DNA of 64,000 nucleotides, from contig JAURZI010000108.1 in assembly GCA_030653435.1 (NCBI GenBank), positions 1 through 64,000 of the forward strand. Reading direction: 5' to 3'. The notes below the pieces were generated by a model. That model saw only the letters and a list, made by a program, of their open reading frames with translations, was not told the DNA's origin and did no database searches. The position numbers were made by a program, and so were the translations under genes. This document shows positions 51,748 through 59,085 of the stretch, one piece after another. The stretch is from Methylovulum sp. Its GTDB lineage: Bacteria > Pseudomonadota > Gammaproteobacteria > Methylococcales > Methylomonadaceae. How positions within the stretch are numbered: the stretch's first letter is position 1; each line of letters opens with the position of its first letter.

Positions 51748-53306
51748 ACCCTGAAATTAAACTCAAACGCCTCTGCCAGAAAGGCAATACCGCAAAACTC
51801 ATCCTGCAATTGATTGCAGACCGTGGACAGCGGGTCAGCGTATTCGACCACGAAGGCAACTGCCTGATTGGCGATGGCAATGCCACGGCTACGCGCCATC
51901 CGATTGCAGTCGAAGCGGACGATACGATAGGCTGGGTTTGTTGCGATGAAGACAGCAGCGCCATATTATTGGCCGCGCTGATCGGCTATATGGCGCAAAA
52001 AGAACTGGAAGGCAAGTTGCTCGCCCAGGAAACCTTGTCCAAATACAAGGAACTGACGCTATTGTATGAGCTGGGCGAAAAAATTGCCGCCTGTCTGGAT
52101 ATAGAAGAACTGGCCCGATTGGCGCTGGATGAGGCGCGGCGTTTATTGCCGTCCGGCAAAGATATTCAGTTGGCGATATTGCTCAGCGAGCAGGACACCG
52201 GACAGCTATCGGTGTGTGCGGCACACGGCGATATGTATCAGGTCGGTGCTAAAGCGCCCGCGCTGGATGGCATTAGTTTGCAGGTGCTCGCTACGGGCAA
52301 TGCCGAGATTGTCAATGATGTCCGCAAAGACCCGCGTTATCAGGGCTGTGCCGGCGGGTTGCCGGATATCCAATCTATGCTGTGCGTACCGTTGCGGACC
52401 CGCGACAAGACCTTTGGTCTGTTGAGCGTCGTGAGCCGGATGGCGGTCAACTTCAGCGCCGGTGAATCCAAGGTGTTGAACCTGTTGGCATCGCAAGTCG
52501 CGGTTGCGGTCGGCAGGGTGCATCTGATCCATGAACGCGTCGCACAGGAGCGCTTGCAGGAGTCGCTTAAGTTGTCGCACAGCATCCAGATGAGCATGTT
52601 GTCCACGGTGTTTCCGCGTTTCAGCCAAGGTGGCCCTGTTGATTTATTCGCCTTCATGGAACCGGCGCGCGAGGTGAGTGGCGATTTTTACGATTTTTTT
52701 CACCTGGACGACAAAACCCTGTTGATCGTAATCGGTGATGTCTCGGATAAAGGCGTGCCGGCGGCGCTGTTCATGGTCATGGTCAAAACGCTGATCCGGG
52801 CCATGGCCAAGCATTATGTGCACCCAGAGCAGGTGTTGGCGGCGGTCAATCCCGAATTGTGCCGCGATAACGATACGGCGATGTTTGTCACGCTATTTAT
52901 CGCCACGTTGGATTTGGGCACCGGCGTGTTGACTTACAGCTTCGGTGGGCATAACCAGCCCTTGTATTTGTCGCGTTATGGCATAGTCAGCATGTTGCAG
53001 GGTGATTCCGGCACTGCGTTGGGGATCATGGATGGCGTCAGTTACACGGCGCAAACCATGCAATTGCATGTAGGGGACAGCTTGTTGCTGTATACCGACG
53101 GCATTAGCGAAGCGATGGATATTGCTAATGAAGCTTATGGTGAGCAGCGGATGTGCCAGTTAATGACCGGCTTGCCTGGACATAATGCCGAAGAGCTGGT
53201 AGCGACGATGATTGCCTCAGTCAATACGTTTACACAAGGCGCCGAGCAGTCGGATGATATAACCCTGCTGGCGCTACAGTGGCGGCAGGGCCAGGACGGG
53301 TCTTAG
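51744..53306 (+). CDS. GAF-domain PP2C (SpoIIE-type) phosphatase
   Basis: A 520-residue cytoplasmic protein. An N-terminal region (1-100) is unassigned. A GAF domain (about 125-265) and a coiled linker are followed by a SpoIIE/RsbU domain from about 300. The latter has REVSGDFYDFFHL, IGDVSDKGVPAALFMVMV and QSDDITLLALQW with the metal-binding aspartates. It should dephosphorylate the STAS protein. It overlaps the kinase gene by four bases (ATGA). Confidence 0.95.
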   Translation: MNPEIKLKRLCQKGNTAKLILQLIADRGQRVSVFDHEGNCLIGDGNATATRHPIAVEADDTIGWVCCDEDSSAILLAALIGYMAQKELEGKLLAQETLSKYKELTLLYELGEKIAACLDIEELARLALDEARRLLPSGKDIQLAILLSEQDTGQLSVCAAHGDMYQVGAKAPALDGISLQVLATGNAEIVNDVRKDPRYQGCAGGLPDIQSMLCVPLRTRDKTFGLLSVVSRMAVNFSAGESKVLNLLASQVAVAVGRVHLIHERVAQERLQESLKLSHSIQMSMLSTVFPRFSQGGPVDLFAFMEPAREVSGDFYDFFHLDDKTLLIVIGDVSDKGVPAALFMVMVKTLIRAMAKHYVHPEQVLAAVNPELCRDNDTAMFVTLFIATLDLGTGVLTYSFGGHNQPLYLSRYGIVSMLQGDSGTALGIMDGVSYTAQTMQLHVGDSLLLYTDGISEAMDIANEAYGEQRMCQLMTGLPGHNAEELVATMIASVNTFTQGAEQSDDITLLALQWRQGQDGS

Positions 53307-53314
53307 CATCGGGA

Positions 53315-53331
53315 GGTACGCGTTGCGTACT
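53315..53331. repeat. Short hairpin repeat, copy 2
   Basis: GGTACGCGTTGCGTACT nearly matches the hairpin at 3755-3771. It lies in the 94-base gap between the phosphatase and the RsbW-like gene. Confidence 0.4.
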
Positions 53332-53400
53332 ACGGCATAAATAACGTCCGCATGAGTTGGCATTTTTAACATTTAACCTGTTCCGGTAATGGGCCATAGT

Positions 53401-53853
53401 ATGAATAAATCCGCAGATTACCGATGCTTGTCACAACAGCTGCCCAACACGCTGGAGGCATTGTCGCTATTGGCGGATCAGGTGGAGGCTTTCGGCGCCG
53501 AGGCGGGTTGGACGGACGCCGTGCTGATGCAAACCAATCTGGTGTTGGAGGAATTGATCGTCAATGTTATTAACTACGGCTATCCAGATGGTCGTAGCGG
53601 CAGCATAGACGTGCTGATTGAAACCAATGCCGAAAATATCAGTATCCGCATCACGGACGACGGTGATGCGTTCGACCCTTTTGCGGTGGCTACGCCGGAT
53701 TTATTGCTGGATATTGCCGACCGCCCTATCGGCGGGTTAGGCATACACTTGGTGCGTAATTACATGGATACATGCACGTATCAGTATGTTAACCATCATA
53801 ACGAGGTTGTGCTTACCAAGCACTGGGCTGAAAACTTCCGGGAAACGGGTTAA
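53401..53853 (+). CDS. RsbW-like anti-sigma HATPase
   Basis: A 150-residue kinase-type ATPase domain. The N-box is NLVLEELIVNVINYGY with the Glu and Asn kept, the G1 box is ITDDGDAFDPF, and the G2 region is GGLGIHLVRNYMD. It is the intact counterpart of the degenerate domain in the permease. Together with the PP2C phosphatase and the STAS protein it makes a complete partner-switching set. No sigma factor is encoded nearby. An alternative start is 53389. Confidence 0.9.
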   Translation: MNKSADYRCLSQQLPNTLEALSLLADQVEAFGAEAGWTDAVLMQTNLVLEELIVNVINYGYPDGRSGSIDVLIETNAENISIRITDDGDAFDPFAVATPDLLLDIADRPIGGLGIHLVRNYMDTCTYQYVNHHNEVVLTKHWAENFRETG

Positions 53854-53859
53854 GCCTTA

Positions 53860-54297
53860 TCAGCACCGTAAAGGAGTGACTTTGCCCGTCGTGCGGTAAG
53901 CGTGATAATCGTCCAAAACTTGGGCATGGTCGAATGCCAGTTCGCCAGGCAGATTATCGAACGTGAAAATGCCGCAATATTTGGCATCGTCGGCCGCGAC
54001 CGGCATGCCGACGGCTTCGGCGATATAGACTGCGGTCACCGTGTGGTTGCGCGGGTCGCGTTGGGGATTGGAGTATAAGCCCAATAAGGCCAGCAGCTTT
54101 ACAGACAAGCCGGTTTCTTCTTGTGCTTCACGCATCGCGGCCTGTTCCAGCGTTTCACCGACATCAACAAAGCCACCCGGCACGGCCCAGCCGAAAGGCG
54201 GGTTGGCGCGTTCAATCAGCACAAACGGCCGTCCCGGCAGGTCTATCAGTTCAATTAAGGTGTCTGCGGCAAGCAGTGGCGTGACGGGTTTGTACAT
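53860..54297 (-). CDS. Nudix hydrolase
   Basis: A 145-residue hydrolase of nucleoside diphosphate derivatives. The Nudix box GGFVDVGETLEQAAMREAQE is continued by ETGL, fully conserved. It converges with the RsbW-like gene with six bases between. Substrate unknown. Confidence 0.94.
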   Translation of the reverse strand: MYKPVTPLLAADTLIELIDLPGRPFVLIERANPPFGWAVPGGFVDVGETLEQAAMREAQEETGLSVKLLALLGLYSNPQRDPRNHTVTAVYIAEAVGMPVAADDAKYCGIFTFDNLPGELAFDHAQVLDDYHAYRTTGKVTPLRC

Positions 54298-54339
54298 GGG
54301 CTAAACCTTGTGTGTATAGGATTTGAGGGGATTGCCCGC

Positions 54340-55263
54340 TTAGGCGCCTTGTGTCAAGCGGACTTCCGCTTCGCGATATTTTGCCGCGCAAAATTCGGCC
54401 ACGTCGGCAGGCAAAGAAGGAGCCGGTGCGGTTTTATCCCAGTCTAGTGTTTCCAGGTAATCGCGGACATATTGCTTGTCAAAACTGGGCGGGCTGATGC
54501 CGACCTGGTATTGGTCGGCGGGCCAGAACCGTGATGAATCCGGCGTCAGCACTTCGTCTATCAGATATAAGGTTCCGGCATTATCGACACCGAATTCAAA
54601 TTTGGTGTCGGCGATGATAATGCCGCGCTCTTTGGCATAAGCGGCGGCTTCGTTATACAGTTGTAAACTGACGGTGCGCACCTGCGCCGCTAAAGGTTCG
54701 CCCATCAACTCGATGGTTTTTTGATAAGGCACATTTTCATCATGCAGGCCGACGGCAGCCTTGGTAGATGGCGTGTAGATGGCTTCCGGCAATTGCTGCG
54801 CCAGTTGCAGGCCTGCCGGTAACGGGATGCCGCATACCGAGCCGGTTGCCTGGTACTCCTTCCAGCCCGATCCGATCAGGTAACCGCGCACTATCGCTTC
54901 GACCGGCAAGGGCCGCAATTTCTTGACGACCATCGCCCGGCCTTCAATCTGTGCGCGTTCAGCCGCGTCAGGCACGACCTGCTCTAACGGGATGCCCGAT
55001 AAATGGTTGGGTATGATGGCCTGCATTTTTGCAAACCAGAAATTGGCAACCTGCGTGAGCACGCGTCCCTTTCCGGGTATCGGGTCGGGCAGGATGACAT
55101 CGAATGCGGACAGCCGGTCGGTGGTCACGATCAGCATGGTTTGCCCGTCAATATCGTAAATGTCGCGAACTTTGCCGCGGGCAATCAGCGGCAAAGAGGC
55201 TAGGGTCGATTGGTATAGCGCTTCTGGGGCGGTCATAAGTTCTGGCCTGGGTGTAGGGTTCAT
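54340..55263 (-). CDS. purC: SAICAR synthase
   Basis: A 307-residue enzyme of purine synthesis that joins CAIR and aspartate. Visible are [57 protein letters not shown] and [10 protein letters not shown]. It belongs to the longer PurC subgroup (about 300) as in many gammaproteobacteria other than E. coli. Confidence 0.97.
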   Translation of the reverse strand: MNPTPRPELMTAPEALYQSTLASLPLIARGKVRDIYDIDGQTMLIVTTDRLSAFDVILPDPIPGKGRVLTQVANFWFAKMQAIIPNHLSGIPLEQVVPDAAERAQIEGRAMVVKKLRPLPVEAIVRGYLIGSGWKEYQATGSVCGIPLPAGLQLAQQLPEAIYTPSTKAAVGLHDENVPYQKTIELMGEPLAAQVRTVSLQLYNEAAAYAKERGIIIADTKFEFGVDNAGTLYLIDEVLTPDSSRFWPADQYQVGISPPSFDKQYVRDYLETLDWDKTAPAPSLPADVAEFCAAKYREAEVRLTQGA

Positions 55264-55288
55264 ATAATAAGCGGTGTATGCGGCTGCT

Positions 55289-55654
55289 TTAAATGGGCGC
55301 CGGACGGGGCGTCAGTACAACCCCGTCAAAGACAATGCCCGCCCAGCCGTCCGCCATGAATGTCCTGATGTTCTGGTGATCCGTGCCTTGCGGATGGTCT
55401 AAAACATCATGTCGGTAAAAGTCACCAAACAGGTTCAGGGTTTGCTGCGGGCTAAGCTGGTGTAACTGTGCAAAGGCAAAAATCCGGCACGAACCTTCGT
55501 TAGTGCCGGCCATGCTTATGAGTTTGCGTTCATGCAGGCCATTGCTGAATGCAGTCGGCTGGTAATCATAGTGTGCGGTGATTACCGCGATGGTTTCGTC
55601 AAAACTGACGACCCCATCGTGTTTGATGTGTTCAAGAAATTGGCTGAGCGGCAT
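55289..55654 (-). CDS. HopJ-family protein
   Basis: A 121-residue protein of the HopJ type: [21 protein letters not shown], and [15 protein letters not shown]. The family was named after a Pseudomonas effector but is widespread in free-living bacteria as a housekeeping-type protein of unknown role. No secretion system is nearby. Confidence 0.9.
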   Translation of the reverse strand: MPLSQFLEHIKHDGVVSFDETIAVITAHYDYQPTAFSNGLHERKLISMAGTNEGSCRIFAFAQLHQLSPQQTLNLFGDFYRHDVLDHPQGTDHQNIRTFMADGWAGIVFDGVVLTPRPAPI

Positions 55655-55682
55655 AAGCGATTATCTATGTGGTATGGGTGGA

Positions 55683-56249
55683 TTACCGTAATAGCCCTGA
55701 AATGGCTTTGAACTCAGGATGGGCGGAATTTCGTAACCATTCGAACAAAACGGATTCATGGTTGGTGAGTGTAGCGCCTTGTTGTTGCAGGCGTTGCAGC
55801 GCATAGAATTTGTGTTCCGCTTTGCGCGAGCATACCGCATCCTCGGCGATATGTACCTGATAGCCGAGATGGAGTAACTCCAGTGCGGTTTGTAATACGC
55901 AAACATGCGCCTCTTGCCCGACCAGAATAATTTGCTTGCGGCGGCTGCGTTCCATAGCCTCGCTAAAACCGTCGGCGGCACAGCAGGAAAACCCGGTTTT
56001 ATCGAAAACCTGGAAGCCGGTGGATAGTTTTTGGACAATTGACGTGTCCGTAGCGCCCAAGCCTTTGGGGTATTGTTCGGACAATAAGACGGGAATGTTC
56101 AGACGGGCAGCCGCTTCGACCAGGATACCGGTGTGGGCGATCATCGATGCGGCGGCATTTTCCGGCATGACTGCCGATAACTTGGTCTGTATGTCAATAA
56201 CGACCAGCAGGCTGTTTGCTGTGTCGAGTAAGTCAGGGTGTGCTGTCAT
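55683..56249 (-). CDS. Isochorismatase-family hydrolase (YcaC-like)
   Basis: A 188-residue cysteine hydrolase. The Asp is in LLVVIDIQTKLS, and the catalytic cysteine in VGQEAHVCVLQTALEL. This resembles YcaC and other nicotinamidase-like enzymes. Substrate not assigned. It lies 13 bases after smpB in the same direction. Confidence 0.92.
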   Translation of the reverse strand: MTAHPDLLDTANSLLVVIDIQTKLSAVMPENAAASMIAHTGILVEAAARLNIPVLLSEQYPKGLGATDTSIVQKLSTGFQVFDKTGFSCCAADGFSEAMERSRRKQIILVGQEAHVCVLQTALELLHLGYQVHIAEDAVCSRKAEHKFYALQRLQQQGATLTNHESVLFEWLRNSAHPEFKAISGLLR

Positions 56250-56262
56250 TAGTAAAAAACCT

Positions 56263-56748
56263 CTATGCTTTTTTCATGATACGTGCTTTTTCGCGTTGCC
56301 AGTCGCGGTCTTTGGAAGTGGCGCGTTTGTCGTGCAATTGTTTGCCTTTTGCCAAGCCGATTTCCAGTTTCGCCCTACCGCCTTTCCAGTACATCGAAAG
56401 CGGAATCAGTGTATAGCCTTTCCGTTCCACCGAACCGATCAGCTTATTGAGTTCATTACGGTTTAACAGCAGTTTTTTGGCGCGGATAGAATCGGGGTTT
56501 ATATGTGTGGATGCCGACAGTAACGCTGAGATATGTGCGCCCGACAGCCAGGCTTCGCCGCGTTTTAACACGACATAGCTTTCCTTCAATTGGACCCGCC
56601 CCTCCCTGAGGCTTTTAACTTCCCAGCCTTCCAGAACCAGCCCCGCTTCAAACCGCTCTTCGATAAAATAGTCATGGGTAGCTTGACGGTTTACCGCAAT
56701 GGTTGCGTTTTGTTTGGTTGCGGCTTTTTTGGGCTTTTTATCGGCCAT
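56263..56748 (-). CDS. smpB: SsrA-binding protein SmpB
   Basis: A 161-residue partner of tmRNA in ribosome rescue. Visible are [39 protein letters not shown] and the end [20 protein letters not shown]. The tmRNA gene itself is not in the window. Confidence 0.98.
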   Translation of the reverse strand: MADKKPKKAATKQNATIAVNRQATHDYFIEERFEAGLVLEGWEVKSLREGRVQLKESYVVLKRGEAWLSGAHISALLSASTHINPDSIRAKKLLLNRNELNKLIGSVERKGYTLIPLSMYWKGGRAKLEIGLAKGKQLHDKRATSKDRDWQREKARIMKKA

Positions 56749-56862
56749 AATATTTGGAATAAAACTGACGTAACTGAATAATTTTGTTATTTTACGCGAT
56801 AAAAATAATTAAAGTGAGTTTTTAAGGCACTCTCTAGGCTTTATATAATAGGTATAACTGGC

Positions 56863-58221
56863 ATGACAGACACAAAAAAATCTATACATGGTGAATGGTC
56901 ATCACGTTCGGCTTTTATCCTGGCGGCGACGGGTTCTGCGGTGGGTTTAGGCAATATCTGGAAGTTCCCGTACATCACCGGGGAAAATGGCGGCGGCGCA
57001 TTTGTCATGGTGTATTTGCTGTGTGTTGCATTGATAGGCATCCCGATCATGATTGCGGAAACCATGTTGGGGCGGCGCGGGCGGGAAAACCCCGTGCACA
57101 CCATGCAGGTGTTAAGCGTAGAGGCGGGTGCCGATAACAACTGGCGTTATCTGGGCTGGTTGGGCATGGTCGCAGGCTTGCTGATCCTGTCTTATTACAG
57201 TGTGATTGCCGGTTGGGCGTCAGCTTATGTGTTCAAAGCATTTTCCGGCAGTTTTTTTGCCGCTGACGTGACGGCGATAGAACAGCTGTTCCGTGATTTT
57301 ATTGGCAGCCCCATGCAGCTGATTTTCTGGCACACGCTGTTTATGGCGGCAACATTGCTGATCGTCGCTCGCGGCGTAGGCAACGGCCTGGAAAAATCGG
57401 TACGGTTTTTAATGCCGGCTTTGTTTGTTTTGCTGGCTTTGTTGCTGATTTATGCGATGACGACCAGCGGTTATTTTCAGGGCATCCATTTTTTGTTCAG
57501 TCTGGATTTCAGCAAGCTGAGTGGTAACGCCATATTAATCGCCATGGGACAGGCGTTTTTCAGCCTGGGTTTGGGCATGGGCTGTGTGATGGTTTATGGC
57601 GCTTATTTGCCTAAGGATATATCCATTGCGAAAGCCTCCATCCTGATTGCTGCGGTGGATACGCTGGTCGCGTTACTGGCGGGCATCATCATTTTCCCGA
57701 TTGTGTTTACCCACGGTTTGAATCCGGGTTCAGGCCCCGGTCTGATTTTTGAGACGCTGCCGATTGCTTTCGGCACAATGACGGGCGGTTGGCTATTCGG
57801 CGTGTTGTTTTTTGTCATACTGGTGTTTGCGGCCTTGTCTTCCGCTATTGCGCTGATTGAGCCGACGGTGGCATGGCTGGTTGAAAGCCGGGGCATGAGC
57901 AGGGAACGCGCCTGTTTGCAATCCGGGTTGGTGACGTGGCTATTGGGATTCGTCACTATTTTTTCATTCAATGTCTGGGCCGATTTTAAAATTTTCGGCC
58001 TGACGCTATTCGATTTGCTGGATTATGTCACGGCTAATTTGATGTTGCCTATCGGCGGGCTGGCAATTGCCGTATTTGCCGGATGGAAAATGAAGCGGCA
58101 GCATAGCGAGCAGGAACTGGGTTTGCCTAACCCGCATTATCAAATCTGGCAGTTTTTGATCAAATATATTGCGCCTGCTGCGGTGTTTTTAGTCTTTCTG
58201 GATGTCGTGGGAGTGCTGTGA
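56863..58221 (+). CDS. Sodium-dependent NSS-family transporter
   Basis: A 452-residue transporter with about eleven membrane segments. The family opening is AFILAATGSAVGLGNIWKFP, and GENGGGAFVMVYLL follows. Such proteins carry amino acids or related solutes with sodium. It sits between smpB and ratA, two genes that are usually neighbours. It overlaps ratA by four bases. Confidence 0.95.
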   Translation: MTDTKKSIHGEWSSRSAFILAATGSAVGLGNIWKFPYITGENGGGAFVMVYLLCVALIGIPIMIAETMLGRRGRENPVHTMQVLSVEAGADNNWRYLGWLGMVAGLLILSYYSVIAGWASAYVFKAFSGSFFAADVTAIEQLFRDFIGSPMQLIFWHTLFMAATLLIVARGVGNGLEKSVRFLMPALFVLLALLLIYAMTTSGYFQGIHFLFSLDFSKLSGNAILIAMGQAFFSLGLGMGCVMVYGAYLPKDISIAKASILIAAVDTLVALLAGIIIFPIVFTHGLNPGSGPGLIFETLPIAFGTMTGGWLFGVLFFVILVFAALSSAIALIEPTVAWLVESRGMSRERACLQSGLVTWLLGFVTIFSFNVWADFKIFGLTLFDLLDYVTANLMLPIGGLAIAVFAGWKMKRQHSEQELGLPNPHYQIWQFLIKYIAPAAVFLVFLDVVGVL

Positions 58222-58655
58222 GCATGACGATTGTGCAAAAAAGCGCGTTAGTCAAATATTCTGCACAGCAAATGTTTGATCTGGTCAATGATATCGAGGC
58301 TTATCCGCAATTTCTGCCTTGGTGCAGCGGCAGCCGTATCATCAAGCGCACGGACGGCATAGTCGAAGCGGAATTACTGATTGCCAAAGGCGGTTTTAAA
58401 AAGGCCTTTTCGACGAGGAACCGGATTGATATGGGCGGCAAAATTACCGTGTCATTGCTGGATGGGCCGTTTTCGTATCTGGAAGGCGTGTGGAATTTTA
58501 TGCCCTTGCGCGAAGACGCCAGCAAAATATCGCTGGATCTGGAATTTGAAATGTCAGGCAAGTTGGCCAGCCTCGCCTTTGGCGCAGTGTTTAATCAAAT
58601 AAGCAACACGATGGTCAGTTCCTTCACGCATAGGGCCAAGCAAATTTATGTCTGA
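58218..58655 (+). CDS. ratA: RatA/COQ10-like START-domain protein
   Basis: A 145-residue START-type protein. Key parts are KSALVKYSAQQMFDLVNDIE, YPQFLPWCSGSRI and LDGPFSYLEGVWNF. RatA was described as a translation inhibitor, and homologs bind ubiquinone. It overlaps rnfH by eight bases. Confidence 0.94.
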   Translation: MSMTIVQKSALVKYSAQQMFDLVNDIEAYPQFLPWCSGSRIIKRTDGIVEAELLIAKGGFKKAFSTRNRIDMGGKITVSLLDGPFSYLEGVWNFMPLREDASKISLDLEFEMSGKLASLAFGAVFNQISNTMVSSFTHRAKQIYV

Positions 58656-58929
58656 GAGGTTGATCGGCGTCGAGGTGGCATACGCGACCCCGGAACAACA
58701 AGTGGTGATTGCCGTCAACGTGCCTGATCACGCTACGGCCGAATCGGCCATTAACGCCTCGGCTATATTGTGCAGATTTCCGGACATAGACAAGGCAGCA
58801 CTTAACATCGGTATCTTTGGCAGTGCGTGCAAGCTGGAACAGCCGTTAAAACAGGGGGACAGGGTGGAAATCTACCGGCCTTTAGTGCATGACCCCAAGG
58901 AAGCCAGACGGCAGAGGGCGGCGAAATAG
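58648..58929 (+). CDS. rnfH: RnfH-family ubiquitin-like protein
   Basis: A 93-residue beta-grasp protein: VEVAYATPEQQVVIAVNVPD and RVEIYRPLVHDPKEARRQRA. The role is uncertain. The ratA-rnfH pair is conserved across gammaproteobacteria. Confidence 0.94.
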   Translation: MSERLIGVEVAYATPEQQVVIAVNVPDHATAESAINASAILCRFPDIDKAALNIGIFGSACKLEQPLKQGDRVEIYRPLVHDPKEARRQRAAK

Positions 58930-59085
58930 TGTTGTGGGCGGGGGAAAATCCTTGGCCTACAGCTGGAAAATGCCCGGTACGATATCATGTGATAGTAGGC
59001 GCTTATCGGTATGTCTATGCTTGCTATCCGTTGCGCCCTGCCAAGGGCGGGAATGCGACATGCCGCAACTTAACACACGACAGCT

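Noticed and set aside
55289-55654. Type III secretion effector, as the HopJ name suggests
   Set aside because: No secretion genes are present, and HopJ-like proteins are common in non-pathogens, so an effector role is not supported.
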